Numbered from the stretch's first letter, positions 34,289 through 43,380 are shown. The stretch: 64,000 bases of DNA from Candidatus Latescibacterota bacterium (GCA_022820485.1 JAJEFJ010000106.1:120609-184608); one strand, 5' to 3'. Translations and numbers: made by a program. The notes: generated by a model not told the origin, from the sequence alone.

Positions 34289-35515
34289 TCAAGGCGTTCC
34301 GCCGTGCCCCTGCGCCAAGTAGTTTTTCAGCAGTTGCGCGATTTTTGCTGCCGCGTCTTGACACAGCAGGGCCATAGGCTCCTTGCCGCCCGGAGTAGAT
34401 TTCCGAATCGACACAATCAGAGGGGGATTCTGTTCAAAAAGAATTCTTCTTTCCGATAGGAGAATCAACTGCACGCCGATTTCGGCGGTGCCGAAGGCGC
34501 GCCTTTCGGAATCATGCCAGAAATTGAGCCTCATAATATCAAAAGCCAACTTGTAGTCGCCCTTCCAAGGAAAATACTGCATGGGCGACTCGCCAATCTG
34601 CTCGACCAAGGCGGCCACCAGCGACTGATGGAGATCGGCCGCCTGCTCTTTTATATAGGATACATCAATCGTGCCGAAATAAGTGTAAAGGGGGCTGCCA
34701 GCCAGATTCTCTCCTTCGGCGATAAACTGCTCCAGTCCTTGCTCGAATGTATGAGTACTACGCCCCGCAATAAGCAACCCCGACTCCGAGTCCGCCGGCA
34801 CCTTCGCGATGACTTCGTTATTTCCCGCAGACGGCGGGGACATAATGCTGACTGCCCGATAGGCCGTCGCGGTCACATCGTCGGGAGCGACCGAGTGCAA
34901 GATCGCCCGGTGTTCATCCTCCAATAAGGTCTGCGCTAGAACGGGCACCTTCATCTTATCCTCGGGGAACGACGCGGCACTAAACGAATACCATTTCGCT
35001 ACGATCTCGCCGCTCCTGCGGTCCTTTAGCTCGTAGCGCACCATAAGACCGCGCTGGGTTATGATTTCCCGCTCACTCGTTTCCGCTACCCATGCGGGAA
35101 CCGGCACATCGACAAATTCTTTGGCCATTACGCTCTCCTTCTCATGGCGCGCAAACCAAGCCCCGTACAAACTCAACTCGTACGCCGGCTTTAGGTTGTA
35201 GGTTAAGGGATTTTCGTAGCGCGTGACGTGTTCAAATAGCCCTAAACCCTCCATTTCCTGCAACAGTTTCCACTCCAAACCATCAGCTTCCCGATTCGTG
35301 AGTGGGGTAAAAGCCCTCTCGGCTCCACGCCATGAGTACGGATCGAAATCTCTTGCCAGGACCAAAACTGCTATGTTCCTTTCGTTCAGATCCTTGGGCG
35401 TTTTAGCGCCGCCACTAACGGCGCAGCCGTACAGACAACAAAATGTAACAATAAAGAGAACGATCAAATGGCTGTATCCTACATGGTTCTGGTGCCACGA
35501 AAACAAAGGTCTCAT
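34289..35515 (-). CDS. Lipoprotein of unknown function
   Basis: 408 aa. The N-terminus has a hydrophobic stretch (HLIVLFIVTFCCLYGC) ending in a lipobox LYGC at about residues 28-31, so the protein is probably anchored to a membrane facing the periplasm. The mature part (RNIAVLVLARDFDPYSWRG, YELSLYGAWFARHEKE, LKDRRSGEIVAKWYSFSA) gives no family I can name. ATG 35515 has GGAG 9 nt upstream and is chosen over a longer frame that runs through a hairpin. A 16-bp inverted repeat lies 37-84 nt upstream of the start. Confidence 0.7.
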   Translation of the reverse strand: MRPLFSWHQNHVGYSHLIVLFIVTFCCLYGCAVSGGAKTPKDLNERNIAVLVLARDFDPYSWRGAERAFTPLTNREADGLEWKLLQEMEGLGLFEHVTRYENPLTYNLKPAYELSLYGAWFARHEKESVMAKEFVDVPVPAWVAETSEREIITQRGLMVRYELKDRRSGEIVAKWYSFSAASFPEDKMKVPVLAQTLLEDEHRAILHSVAPDDVTATAYRAVSIMSPPSAGNNEVIAKVPADSESGLLIAGRSTHTFEQGLEQFIAEGENLAGSPLYTYFGTIDVSYIKEQAADLHQSLVAALVEQIGESPMQYFPWKGDYKLAFDIMRLNFWHDSERRAFGTAEIGVQLILLSERRILFEQNPPLIVSIRKSTPGGKEPMALLCQDAAAKIAQLLKNYLAQGHGGTP

Positions 35516-35551
35516 AGTTCGCATCTCCGATAAGGGGAGTAAGACGCTTGA

Positions 35552-35599
35552 ACATACCACGTCTATGGGCGATTCTCCACGGTCATAGACGTGGTATGT
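35552..35599 (-). repeat. 16-bp perfect inverted repeat upstream of the lipoprotein gene
   Basis: ACATACCACGTCTATG (35552-35567) is the exact reverse complement of 35584-35599, with a 16-nt spacer. On the minus strand it lies in the leader region of the lipoprotein gene. It could be a large regulatory operator, an mRNA hairpin or the remnant of a small mobile palindrome. Confidence 0.8.
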
Positions 35600-35705
35600 A
35601 AGTACATATTGCAATCTGCGATGTCTTGCAAACAGCATCTCCGTCAATTCCTACCAATCAGCTATATATCCTCGTTTTCCTGTTGACTCTGAAACACCCA
35701 TGAAT

Positions 35706-35727
35706 ATTTTAGAATACAGTCTAAAAT
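35706..35727 (+). promoter_or_regulatory. Palindromic candidate operator before the DUF4143 ATPase gene
   Basis: ATTTTAGA-N6-TCTAAAAT is a perfect dyad with 8-bp arms, one base before ATG 35729 and 31 nt before the preferred start. Its AT-rich form and location suggest a repressor site for this gene. Confidence 0.55.
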
Positions 35728-35758
35728 AATGACACCACGATCAGAAAGGTCAGCAGAG

Positions 35759-36898
35759 ATGGAACCACGCTATATCAAAGATAGTATTGACGCGGATCTT
35801 GCGAACAGGATGGTATTCATCGGCGGGCCACGCCAAGTTGGCAAAACGACTCTTGCCCTATCTCTACTGGACCGCGGCCAAGACGAGTCGTCGCCGGCTT
35901 ATCTGAACTGGGATGTGTTGGCCGATCGCGAAGATATTCTGGCCGAACGACTCCCCGCAGATCAGACCCGCGTCATTTTTGACGAGATCCACAAGTACGC
36001 ACGCTGGCGCAACTTGATGAAGGGATTGTTCGACAAGAACAAGACTGCCGTTTCCTTCATCGTCACCGGCTCGGCGCGTCTGGATTACTATCGCAAAGGC
36101 GGCGACTCCTTGCAGGGCCGGTATCACTACTATCGGCTTCATCCGTTCACGGCAATGGAATACGGGCAGGTACCCAATGACGCGCTCGTGAAGCAATTAC
36201 TCAGGTTTGGCGGTTTCCCCGAGCCTTTTCTCAGGGGTGAGGAGCGCTTTCAGCGCCGCTGGTTGCGCGAGCATTCCGCAAGAGTCCTCTATGAAGATCT
36301 CCGCGATCTAGAGCATGTCCGCGAGGTATCCATGCTAGAACTGCTGCTGTCGCATTTGCCGGCGTGCGTAGGCTCCCCTCTTTCGGTCAACAGTCTCAGC
36401 AAACTGCTGCAAGTGGCGTACGAAACCGTCGAGCGCTGGCTGACGATCTTTGAGCGGCTGTACCTGTGCTATCGCATTCCGCCGTTTGGAGCCAAGCGGA
36501 TTCGGGCTGTCCGCAAGGAGAAAAAGCTGTACTTCTGGGACTGGTCACGCGTGGCCGACCGAGGTGCCCGGTTCGAAAACATGGTAGCTAGTCACCTGCT
36601 GAAGTACTGCCACTATGTCGAGGACACCGAAGGGCATGAGATGGAATTGCGCTTCATTCGTGATACGGACAAACGCGAGGTGGACTTCGTCGTCTTACGC
36701 GATGGCCGAGCGGAATTTGCCGTAGAGTGCAAAAGCGGCGAGCAAAGCGCTGCGCCCGCCTGCCGCTACTTCAGGGAGCGGACAGACATTCCACGGTTCT
36801 ACCAGGTACACCTCGGCACAAAAGATTTTGGCAATGCCACCGCCAACACGCGCGTCCTGCCATTTTCTACCTTCTGCCGCGAAGTAGGGCTGCCCTAA
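35759..36898 (+). CDS. AAA-family ATPase with DUF4143 domain
   Basis: 379 aa. Residues about 15-140 form an AAA_14 ATPase: Walker A GGPRQVGKTT, Walker B RVIFDEIHK and VTGSARL. The DUF4143 domain follows (FENMVASHLLKY, then REVDFVVLRDGRAEFAVECKSG), the last part having a restriction-endonuclease-like D-ExK pattern. These genes are frequent and mobile in uncultured phyla; the role is not established. ATG 35759 is preferred because AGAAAGG precedes it; ATG 35729 would add ten residues and sits on the palindrome. Confidence 0.88.
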   Translation: MEPRYIKDSIDADLANRMVFIGGPRQVGKTTLALSLLDRGQDESSPAYLNWDVLADREDILAERLPADQTRVIFDEIHKYARWRNLMKGLFDKNKTAVSFIVTGSARLDYYRKGGDSLQGRYHYYRLHPFTAMEYGQVPNDALVKQLLRFGGFPEPFLRGEERFQRRWLREHSARVLYEDLRDLEHVREVSMLELLLSHLPACVGSPLSVNSLSKLLQVAYETVERWLTIFERLYLCYRIPPFGAKRIRAVRKEKKLYFWDWSRVADRGARFENMVASHLLKYCHYVEDTEGHEMELRFIRDTDKREVDFVVLRDGRAEFAVECKSGEQSAAPACRYFRERTDIPRFYQVHLGTKDFGNATANTRVLPFSTFCREVGLP

Positions 36899-37010
36899 TC
36901 CAGTGCCCTGCCCACCTAAAATAAGCCCGCTGCCGCCGACTTATTGACTTTTTCCAAGCATCCACGTTCTTTGATTTAGTCCCCCTTTACCAACAGGAAA
37001 ATTTCCTACT

Positions 37011-37283
37011 ATGACGACGACTAAAACTAAAAAACGCAAACTCTTCAAACTTTTAGCCCCGCAGGCGGAAAGCGTTTATTTAGCCGCCTCTTTCAACGAT
37101 TGGGACCCGCAGGCCCGCCCGCTCAAAAAAGACGCCCAGGGCCTGTGGAAAACTTCGGTCACTTTGCCTTTGGGCAAGCACGAATACCGCTTTGTGGTCG
37201 ATGGCGAATGGCGCGATGATCCGCAGTGCGAGGAGCGCCGTCCCAATTCTTTCGGCACCACCAACTGCATTTTGCATGCCTGA
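37011..37283 (+). CDS. CBM48/AMPK-type glycogen-binding domain protein
   Basis: 90 aa, a free-standing carbohydrate-binding module of the isoamylase-N/AMPK-beta type: FKLLAPQAESVYLAASFNDW, then PLKKDAQGLWKTSVTL, GKHEYRFVVDGEW and DDPQCEERRPNSFGTTNC. In enzymes this domain binds alpha-glucan; alone it may recruit a partner to glycogen or starch. A lysine-rich start (MTTTKTKKRK) precedes it. No glycogen genes are in the window. Confidence 0.85.
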   Translation: MTTTKTKKRKLFKLLAPQAESVYLAASFNDWDPQARPLKKDAQGLWKTSVTLPLGKHEYRFVVDGEWRDDPQCEERRPNSFGTTNCILHA

Positions 37284-37361
37284 TTCACCGCGCCTTTAGG
37301 CATCGCCTCACGACATAAACGACACGGAAACCCCCTCGCCGTGCCACGCAAAACCTGAGCC

Positions 37362-38192
37362 TTATTCCCCGTCCCGAGGCCGGTATTCGCTGCGGGCGTT
37401 CCATCCAGGATACTGCGCTTCCAAGGCGGCGAGCGTCTGACGGGTGTAGTATGAATGGTCAGGCGGCGGGAAGCGGAAGAACTGGCGGTCGGCAGCGGAG
37501 AGGCCGGCGATAAACTCGCAAAAGTGCGGGTTGCGCCCCACGTGGGTGTAGTGCTCAACTCCTTCCCAATAGTGGTCGGCACGACCATAGGCAAATTTCC
37601 AGATATAGCGCTGCCCGTCGGCGCGCCGATAGTCACTGGCGGCGTGCCAAGAGTAGTTGTGGAAGATGGCTACCGAGCCGCCAGGCGCGACCATTGGCTC
37701 CGCTCTATCCGCATCCTGGTGCTGGCCGTCCCCGTCGGCGACGAAAAGGGTCGGAGCCTGATCCTCTTCGACATCTTCGAGGCAGAACCAGAAGTTGAGT
37801 TGGCTGTGGCGACGGTCGGATTCGGTGGGCGGCAGCAGCGAGTTGTTGCCATTGTCGATGTGGAACGGCCCACCCTTGCGGCCCGGATAGGAGATCAGCC
37901 CCAATCCGGGCCGGTAGTGTATTTGGTCGGTGTCGAGCCAGCGGCGGGCAAAGGCGATGCCCTCGCGATCGACGATGGCGCGGTTGAGGCATTGTTCGGG
38001 ATAGGGAAAATAGTAGGAGCCGATGCGGTCGTCGGGTGGGTTGTCCGCGATTTCGTCCCAAGGTTTGAGGATGCGGCGGAGAGCAGCAGCCATTTCCGCG
38101 CGTTGGGCTTCGGGAAGGTAGTTGTGGACGATGACGTAGCCGCGCGTAGCAAGCGCTTCGAATACTTCGTCGTTTAGTCTTTGCTCCTGCAT
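37362..38192 (-). CDS. Phytanoyl-CoA dioxygenase (PhyH) family protein
   Basis: 276-aa double-stranded beta-helix Fe(II)/2-oxoglutarate oxygenase. The iron-binding HxD is in GGPFHIDNGNN and the distal histidine in IFHNYSWHAAS, followed by an arginine in the SDYRRADGQRY stretch for 2-oxoglutarate. The substrate is unknown; members hydroxylate lipids and many natural products. AAGGA lies 8 nt upstream of ATG 38192, and only 11 nt separate it from the DUF3784 gene, which suggests an operon with the two genes above it. Confidence 0.9.
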   Translation of the reverse strand: MQEQRLNDEVFEALATRGYVIVHNYLPEAQRAEMAAALRRILKPWDEIADNPPDDRIGSYYFPYPEQCLNRAIVDREGIAFARRWLDTDQIHYRPGLGLISYPGRKGGPFHIDNGNNSLLPPTESDRRHSQLNFWFCLEDVEEDQAPTLFVADGDGQHQDADRAEPMVAPGGSVAIFHNYSWHAASDYRRADGQRYIWKFAYGRADHYWEGVEHYTHVGRNPHFCEFIAGLSAADRQFFRFPPPDHSYYTRQTLAALEAQYPGWNARSEYRPRDGE

Positions 38193-38203
38193 GATGAGTT
38201 CCT

Positions 38204-38518
38204 TCAGGAAACATATCTCTGGATGCCGACGATGAGTGCGATGCTCAGGGCTGAGATCAGCGCGACACCGACGAGCACGATAGTCAAGGTCTCGCCTATG
38301 AACAGATATACCCCCAAGCCCATCAGGATGGTCACCACTCCCATAAGGAAGGTCATCAGCCCCACCCAGCGAGCCAACGCGTCCTTGTCGGCGACCCGGT
38401 CCGGGTTGAGACCGGAGATCAGACCGATGCGTTTCTTAACCCCGATCAGATAGGCGATGACATAGAGCGGCACGGCGGCGAGCAGCATGACGATGAAGAT
38501 AAATAGGCCAGAATCCAT
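38204..38518 (-). CDS. Small membrane protein, DUF3784-like
   Basis: 104 aa with three predicted membrane spans (about residues 4-24, 52-72 and 76-98). The loop GLISGLNPDRVADKDALARWVG matches the DUF3784 pattern (LIAGYN...DK..L.R.VG). Function is unknown. It sits 29 nt after the upstream large gene and 11 nt before phyH on the same strand. Confidence 0.7.
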   Translation of the reverse strand: MDSGLFIFIVMLLAAVPLYVIAYLIGVKKRIGLISGLNPDRVADKDALARWVGLMTFLMGVVTILMGLGVYLFIGETLTIVLVGVALISALSIALIVGIQRYVS

Positions 38519-38547
38519 CTGGATGTCCTTTCATGGGTTGAGAAGCT

Positions 38548-40524
38548 TCACGACGGAAACGGCACGGGAATCCCATCGCCATGCCACGGGAAGGCATAGC
38601 TTGGCGTATTGCAGAAGCGGTCTAGCCCAGCTTCGATGCGGATCGCTGTTGAAGGCGGCAGCTCTACCGAGAAGTACTTCCCTTCTACAGTAGCCGCCAC
38701 CTCCCCATCCCTCCCCGCAACGCGGTATTTGAGCTGCGTGAAGCGGTGCTCGCCAAAGGCACCAGCCTGTATGATGAGGCGGCGCGTCTCGTGCCGCGAC
38801 GTGTTGACGAGTTGGATTCCAACTACGTCCGGCCCCAGTTCATCCACCAAGGCGGCCACGTCTAAGGGCAACCCCGGACGCAGGCGGTCGGCGTCGAAAT
38901 AGCGCACCGTAGCGCGCAGCAGGCCGCCGTTATAGACCGACTGCGGTGCCCCCAGCGTCACTTGGGTCAACCCCTTGGTCAACACCGGCTGCGATGGAAG
39001 TCGGTTAGTCGCAATGATTTCTATGGGACTGCGCTCGTCGGCGCGCATGGCCTCGTAGGTCTCTAGAGCCTGCTGATACTCCGCCTGCAGGATCTGCTCC
39101 GGCCAGCCCGGATTCTTGCCGTCGTAGTACTGAAAGCGGGCGAATTCAGTATTGCCCCAGTTCTTCTCTCCTAGGGCTGTCCCCACGTCGTTCCAGTCGC
39201 GCTCCACATCGCCGTCGCGCACCAAGGTAATCAGCTCGTAGTCCTTCCGGGCCATAGAAGCGTGATACAGGTGCATGATGTCCTGGCCCCGCAGCGGAGT
39301 GGGTTCCAACCAGTAGCCCCGCATCTCAATGCCGTCGCTTACGTGCAGCCCCGGCGCAGGGTTCCAGTCCCAGCCATCCGGCCCGTAGCGCACTGGCACG
39401 AGGAACTGCCCGTCCTCCCGTTTCCTGCCGTTATCGATTTGCAGCTTGATTTGCGAGCGCAAAAAGTCGAGGTATCCGCTGTCGCCCGTGAGCAGTTGGG
39501 CGCATTCGACTGCGATATTGATGCCGTGGTACATGATGTTGTAGCCCTGGTAGTGGTTCCAGCCGTACTGACCGCCCCACCACACACCTTCGCGTCCCCC
39601 ACCGATGACGCCTTTGGCATCGACGTTGTCCGGGCAGATGCCGCCGTTTTTCTCTGTGCGCTCCATCCACGCCTCAGTGTAGTCGAGAACCCACTGTTTG
39701 TACTTGTCGTCGCCGGTGTACAAATAGGCATTGGTCACCAGCGCAGTAGCCGCCAAGCTGTTGGGCGTGTCGCACTGCAAGACGAGCCGGTCGAACAGAT
39801 CGACGATCTGCTTGCGCCGCGCTGGATTTTCAAACCACCGAGTCTCCAAGTTTTTGACGATGGGATACAGACTGGCGCGCACGCCGTAGTAGTTGGCCTG
39901 CCCGCCTAGGCCGCGCCCGGCCAGCAGCATGGTGTTGGCGTATTCCGCGTCCGCGTGGAGCTTGGGTCCCTGGCTCGAATGGAAGGGCGAGCGCAGGATG
40001 CGGTATTCGGGGTCCCAGTTGGGGGCTTGGGGGTCCTCGCCGATGAACATGGCCGCAAAGCTCCGCGCCCGCCGCATGTTTTCCGATACCGTGGGGTCGG
40101 CCACTCCAAAGTCGTAAAAGGCCATATTGCCCTCGCCCAAGTGGTGCCACTCCATGGCTTGTTCGAGGTTCCAAAACTCGTTGTGGATAGACGGCCGGAA
40201 GACCTTCTTGTGGTCGTTGTAGCGCGTGCGGTGATTGATGCGGTCGTCGCTGATGCGAGTGACGGCGTTCCAGTTGCGGAAGTGGAGGTCGAGCAAATCG
40301 TCGGCCGCACCAATCGCGTAGAACAGGCCAAAGTTGTACACCTGTTCGTAGAGATCATCCACATCCTCAGCCAACAAGGTGCCGCCGCCTCGCTCAAAGT
40401 ACTGTCGGGCAAACAAGCGGCCCGACTCCTCCATCAGCGCGATCAAGTTCCGCTCCATCAAAGCCCACGCCGGCGGGGCCGCGACCTCGGTCGCCTCGAT
40501 CTTGGTCATACTATTTGCCACCAT
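38548..40524 (-). CDS. Large protein of unknown function, probable alpha/alpha-barrel
   Basis: 658 aa, no signal peptide. The body is mostly helical with repeated segments seen in alpha/alpha-toroid enzymes (TALVTNAYLYTGDDKYKQW, YMD-like GDSGYLDFLRSQIKLQID, GVWWGGQYGWNHYQGYN with many aromatic residues), and the last 110 residues are beta-rich (VGIQLVNTSRHETRR). This suggests a carbohydrate-active or cyclase-like enzyme, but I recognise no named family. AGGAG lies 10 nt upstream of ATG 40524. It heads a probable operon with the DUF3784 and PhyH genes. Confidence 0.7.
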   Translation of the reverse strand: MVANSMTKIEATEVAAPPAWALMERNLIALMEESGRLFARQYFERGGGTLLAEDVDDLYEQVYNFGLFYAIGAADDLLDLHFRNWNAVTRISDDRINHRTRYNDHKKVFRPSIHNEFWNLEQAMEWHHLGEGNMAFYDFGVADPTVSENMRRARSFAAMFIGEDPQAPNWDPEYRILRSPFHSSQGPKLHADAEYANTMLLAGRGLGGQANYYGVRASLYPIVKNLETRWFENPARRKQIVDLFDRLVLQCDTPNSLAATALVTNAYLYTGDDKYKQWVLDYTEAWMERTEKNGGICPDNVDAKGVIGGGREGVWWGGQYGWNHYQGYNIMYHGINIAVECAQLLTGDSGYLDFLRSQIKLQIDNGRKREDGQFLVPVRYGPDGWDWNPAPGLHVSDGIEMRGYWLEPTPLRGQDIMHLYHASMARKDYELITLVRDGDVERDWNDVGTALGEKNWGNTEFARFQYYDGKNPGWPEQILQAEYQQALETYEAMRADERSPIEIIATNRLPSQPVLTKGLTQVTLGAPQSVYNGGLLRATVRYFDADRLRPGLPLDVAALVDELGPDVVGIQLVNTSRHETRRLIIQAGAFGEHRFTQLKYRVAGRDGEVAATVEGKYFSVELPPSTAIRIEAGLDRFCNTPSYAFPWHGDGIPVPFPS

Positions 40525-40651
40525 AGCCTACTGTCTCCTGTGCGAGAAAGGGTAGGACGTAATTCTAGGCGGCGGTACATACGCAGGCAAGCGGCCCGCT
40601 TCTAGCCGCTCCGTTTGGCCGCTCCAGATGCATCCATTACTTTAAAATTCC

Positions 40652-41437
40652 ATGAACAGTAAAGACTATCTACACGACCTTTTTGGCTGCCAGGGTCGCA
40701 AAGCCATCGTCACGGGAGCCTCCAGCGGCTTAGGAGCCGAACTAGCCCGCGTCCTCGTCTCGGCAGGAGCTGATGTCCTCGCCGTCGCCCGCCGCCGCGA
40801 GCGCCTCAAAGCACTCGCCCACGAATTGCAAGACCGCGCTGGCACCATCCACGCCCACGCGGCTGATCTCAGTGACAACGCCGCCATCGCCGCCCTGCCC
40901 GAGCAAGCGCACGAGCGACTCGGCGGGTGCGATATTTTGGTCGCCAATGCCGGTACAGCCACTCGCGTCCGCCTCGAAGATATGGCCGAGCAAGACTTTG
41001 CCGCGGTCGTCGATCTCAACCTCAAAGCCCAGTGGCTGCTCGCCAAAGCCTGCTTCCCCTTGCTCCGTGAATCTGATGCCGGCCGCATCGTCAATATCGC
41101 CTCGATCTACGGCTTGGGGGCCTCAGTAATCAACGGCCTGAGCGCCTACACGATCAGCAAGCACGGACTCGTAGGACTGACGCGCTCGCAAGCGGTGGAA
41201 TGGAGCAGGCACGGCATCACCGCAAACGCTATCGCCCCCAGCTATTTCCCAACTGAAATGACCGAGACCGCCCTCGACAACGAGAAGATGAGCACCCGCC
41301 TGCGCACCTTTACACCGCAGGGCCGCTTTGGTCAGCCCGCAGAGCTGGCCACCACCCTACTCTTCTTGTGCTCAAAGGCCAGTGGCTACGTCAACGGAAC
41401 CGTCGTACCGGTGGACGGCGGCTGGACGGCGTGGTGA
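40652..41437 (+). CDS. SDR-family NAD(P)-dependent oxidoreductase
   Basis: 261-aa classical short-chain dehydrogenase: cofactor motif TGASSGLG (about residues 21-28), DILVANAG, and the catalytic Ser-Tyr-Lys in NIASIYG and YTISKHG. An arginine-rich ARRRERL after strand 2 suggests NADPH. The C-terminus ends VNGTVVPVDGGWTAW. Gluconate 5-dehydrogenase-like enzymes have this look, but the substrate is not determined. The stop lies 14 bases before the next start on the same strand. Confidence 0.92.
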   Translation: MNSKDYLHDLFGCQGRKAIVTGASSGLGAELARVLVSAGADVLAVARRRERLKALAHELQDRAGTIHAHAADLSDNAAIAALPEQAHERLGGCDILVANAGTATRVRLEDMAEQDFAAVVDLNLKAQWLLAKACFPLLRESDAGRIVNIASIYGLGASVINGLSAYTISKHGLVGLTRSQAVEWSRHGITANAIAPSYFPTEMTETALDNEKMSTRLRTFTPQGRFGQPAELATTLLFLCSKASGYVNGTVVPVDGGWTAW

Positions 41438-41448
41438 GCGGAATTCGC

Positions 41449-42843
41449 ATGACGCCTGAGCAAATCATAGCTCTAGTCGCAACCGGTGAATCCGAGACAC
41501 TGGAGTTCAAGGAGACCACCGGAAGACGCCGCGAAGCTGTCCAAACGATGTGCGCCATGCTTAACCATCGCGGTGGGCGCGTCCTTTTCGGCGTCACGCC
41601 GGAAGGATCTGCAATCGGCCAGCAAGTGAGCGACCACACGCTAGAAGAAGTGAGTGCAGAGATCCAAGAGATCGAACCACCGGTATTTCCGGTAGTAGAG
41701 CGGGTTCCCGTGGAGGACGGCCGAGAAGTGGTCGTGGTAAGCGTCAATCAAGGTCCTATGAAGCCTTATAACTACAGGGGAATCGCCTACCGCCGGGTTG
41801 GAAATACCAACTTGAAGATGTCGTCCGACGAGTACAATCAGATGCTGTTTGAACGGATGCATAGTGAGCAACGCTGGGAAAATCAGCCCGCTACCGGATG
41901 GTCGGTCAGCGACCTCGACGTAACTGAGATTGGGCGCACGATTGAGGAGGCGATTCGTCGGGGGCGTGTCAAGGATCCGGGCACTCGTGAACCCGAGGCA
42001 TTATTGCAGGGCCTCAGTTTGATCAAAGATGGCGAATTGTTGCGGGCCGCGGTCGTGTTGTTCGGAAGCACCGACCGGATCGAAGCTGAGATGCCTCAGT
42101 GCCTGCTCCGAGTCGCCCGTTTCCGTGGAACCGCCCGCACGGAATTTCTCGACAATCGACAGTTTCGCGGCAACGCTTTCGTGCTGCTCGCAAGGGCAGA
42201 GCGTTTTATGCTCGAAAACCTGCCAGTAGCCGGCCGCATTGTCCCGGATCTCTTTGAGCGGATCGATGACCCGCTCTATCCACCTGCGGCACTACGCGAG
42301 GCACTAGCGAATGCGTTCTGCCACCGGGATTATGCAATCGGCGGCGGCTCGGTAGCTACTGCAATATACGACGACTGCTTGGAGGTAACCTCAACGGGCT
42401 CGTTGCATTTTGGACTGACCGCGGAGAAGTTGTTTGCTCCACACGAATCGCTGCCTTGGAATCCTCTGATCGCTGATGTGTTTTACCGACGCGGCATCAT
42501 TGAGCGATGGGGAATCGGCACGATCAATATGGTAAAGTGGACGACGGCTGCCGGCCTGCCACAACCCGAGATCGAGGATACCTCTGGTTGCGTGACAGTG
42601 CGCTTTCGGCCCAACCGAAATGTGCTGCCTCAGCGCGTTGAGAGAGACCTGACAGAGCGGCAACAAGCGACGCTAGCCCTGCTGGATCAGGCTGGTCGAG
42701 GGCTAGCACTGCGCGAGATATACGCACAACTAAAGCCGCTGGCCAGCGAGCGGCAGGTGCGAGAAGACTTGGCTATTCTGAGGACGCTTGGGCTGGTCGC
42801 GCCCACCGGACATGGGCGGGGAGCACGGTGGAACCGCCTGTAG
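41449..42843 (+). CDS. AlbA_2-domain transcriptional regulator-like ATP-binding protein
   Basis: 464 aa. The N-terminal Schlafen/AlbA_2 domain is clear: GESETLEFKETTGRRREAVQ, CAMLNHRGGRVLFGV, GIAYRRVGNTN. A middle region (VARFRGTARTEFLDNRQF) precedes an HATPase_c_4-like segment (PAALREALANAFCHRDY, RGIIERWGIGTINMV), and a C-terminal winged helix follows (LTERQQATLALLDQAG, LASERQVREDLAILRTLGLV). Such proteins are thought to be DNA-binding regulators common in mobile regions. The start at ATG 41449 is preferred; GTG codons a few codons upstream overlap the SDR stop. Confidence 0.88.
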   Translation: MTPEQIIALVATGESETLEFKETTGRRREAVQTMCAMLNHRGGRVLFGVTPEGSAIGQQVSDHTLEEVSAEIQEIEPPVFPVVERVPVEDGREVVVVSVNQGPMKPYNYRGIAYRRVGNTNLKMSSDEYNQMLFERMHSEQRWENQPATGWSVSDLDVTEIGRTIEEAIRRGRVKDPGTREPEALLQGLSLIKDGELLRAAVVLFGSTDRIEAEMPQCLLRVARFRGTARTEFLDNRQFRGNAFVLLARAERFMLENLPVAGRIVPDLFERIDDPLYPPAALREALANAFCHRDYAIGGGSVATAIYDDCLEVTSTGSLHFGLTAEKLFAPHESLPWNPLIADVFYRRGIIERWGIGTINMVKWTTAAGLPQPEIEDTSGCVTVRFRPNRNVLPQRVERDLTERQQATLALLDQAGRGLALREIYAQLKPLASERQVREDLAILRTLGLVAPTGHGRGARWNRL

Positions 42844-42849
42844 ATCAAA

Positions 42850-42872
42850 ATTATGGCTTATTCACCGGCCAA
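42850..42872 (+). repeat. Short direct repeat, copy 1 (22/23 with 43420-43442)
   Basis: ATTATGGCTTATTCAC...GGCCAA occurs here and again at 43420-43442 with one mismatch. Both copies include an ATG beginning MAYS. They bracket the decayed frames. Confidence 0.85.
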
Positions 42873-43116
42873 GTGGAAGGAGTAACTCCCGAAGCGCGAA
42901 GGCGACGAGGACGAAGATAAGCCTGCCGAGCGCGTCTATCTGCTAGACGAAGAGTTGCAGACAGTAATTCTGTCCTGCGAAGGTGTTTCTATCGCCTGCG
43001 TTGGCGACGATGAGAGAAAAGTAGACGAAGTAGCGAACTTTATCGGCGACAACGTGCCCGGCACCGATCTCGTTGAGGACACCGCTTCAACCTACGTAAG
43101 CATCTGGAAGGACTAA
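42853..43116 (+). pseudogene. Short acidic-protein gene remnant with in-frame TAA
   Basis: A frame of 87 codons from ATG 42853 to TAA 43114 is interrupted by TAA at 42883-42885. It reads MAYSPAKWKE, stop, then LPKREGDEDEDKPAERVYLL and on to TASTYVSIWKD. The composition (acidic, no rare stretches) looks coding throughout, so a single nonsense change or a short deletion is likely. I recognise no family. Confidence 0.5.
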
Positions 43117-43331
43117 ACCGCAGTTTGGTTATCCTCTAACTGGATGGGGAGCTACTCGAAGAGAGTAGCCAGCTACATTCCATCATCAGAGTAGAGCAGT
43201 ATTCTGATTGGACGCGTTACACCCTTATGCGTTTAGAGGGTGGACAGGATACGCTCGAAAGTGTAGGTGTGGAGATTCTGTCAGACGGTGCGCTTATGCT
43301 CGGAACTGAACGCTTTGAGAGACATAAGTAA
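43104..43331 (+). pseudogene. Second decayed frame downstream, with in-frame TAA
   Basis: Overlapping the end of the previous remnant in another frame, HLEGLNRSLVIL is followed by TAA (43137-43139) and then LDGELLEESSQLHSIIRVEQ and on to GTERFERHK and a stop at 43329. The two stretches join without frame change. No start codon with a ribosome site is visible; family unknown. Confidence 0.4.
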
Positions 43332-43380
43332 TAGAATACTCGCATTAGTTAAATTTTAACTTTTCACTGAATAGGAGCAT

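Noticed and set aside
37455..38177. 240-codon plus-strand frame antisense to phyH
   Set aside because: GC-rich shadow frame; the minus strand carries the PhyH iron-binding motifs.
39262..39909. 215-codon plus-strand frame antisense to the 658-aa gene
   Set aside because: No start signal and no recognisable protein; long antisense frames are common at this base composition.
26139..43331. Reassignment of TAA to glutamate, suggested by in-frame TAA codons in three accessory frames
   Set aside because: TAA serves as an ordinary stop elsewhere (ftsI before murE, rsmH, trmB, pyrC, the rnhB fusion), so local mutation or decay explains the cases better.
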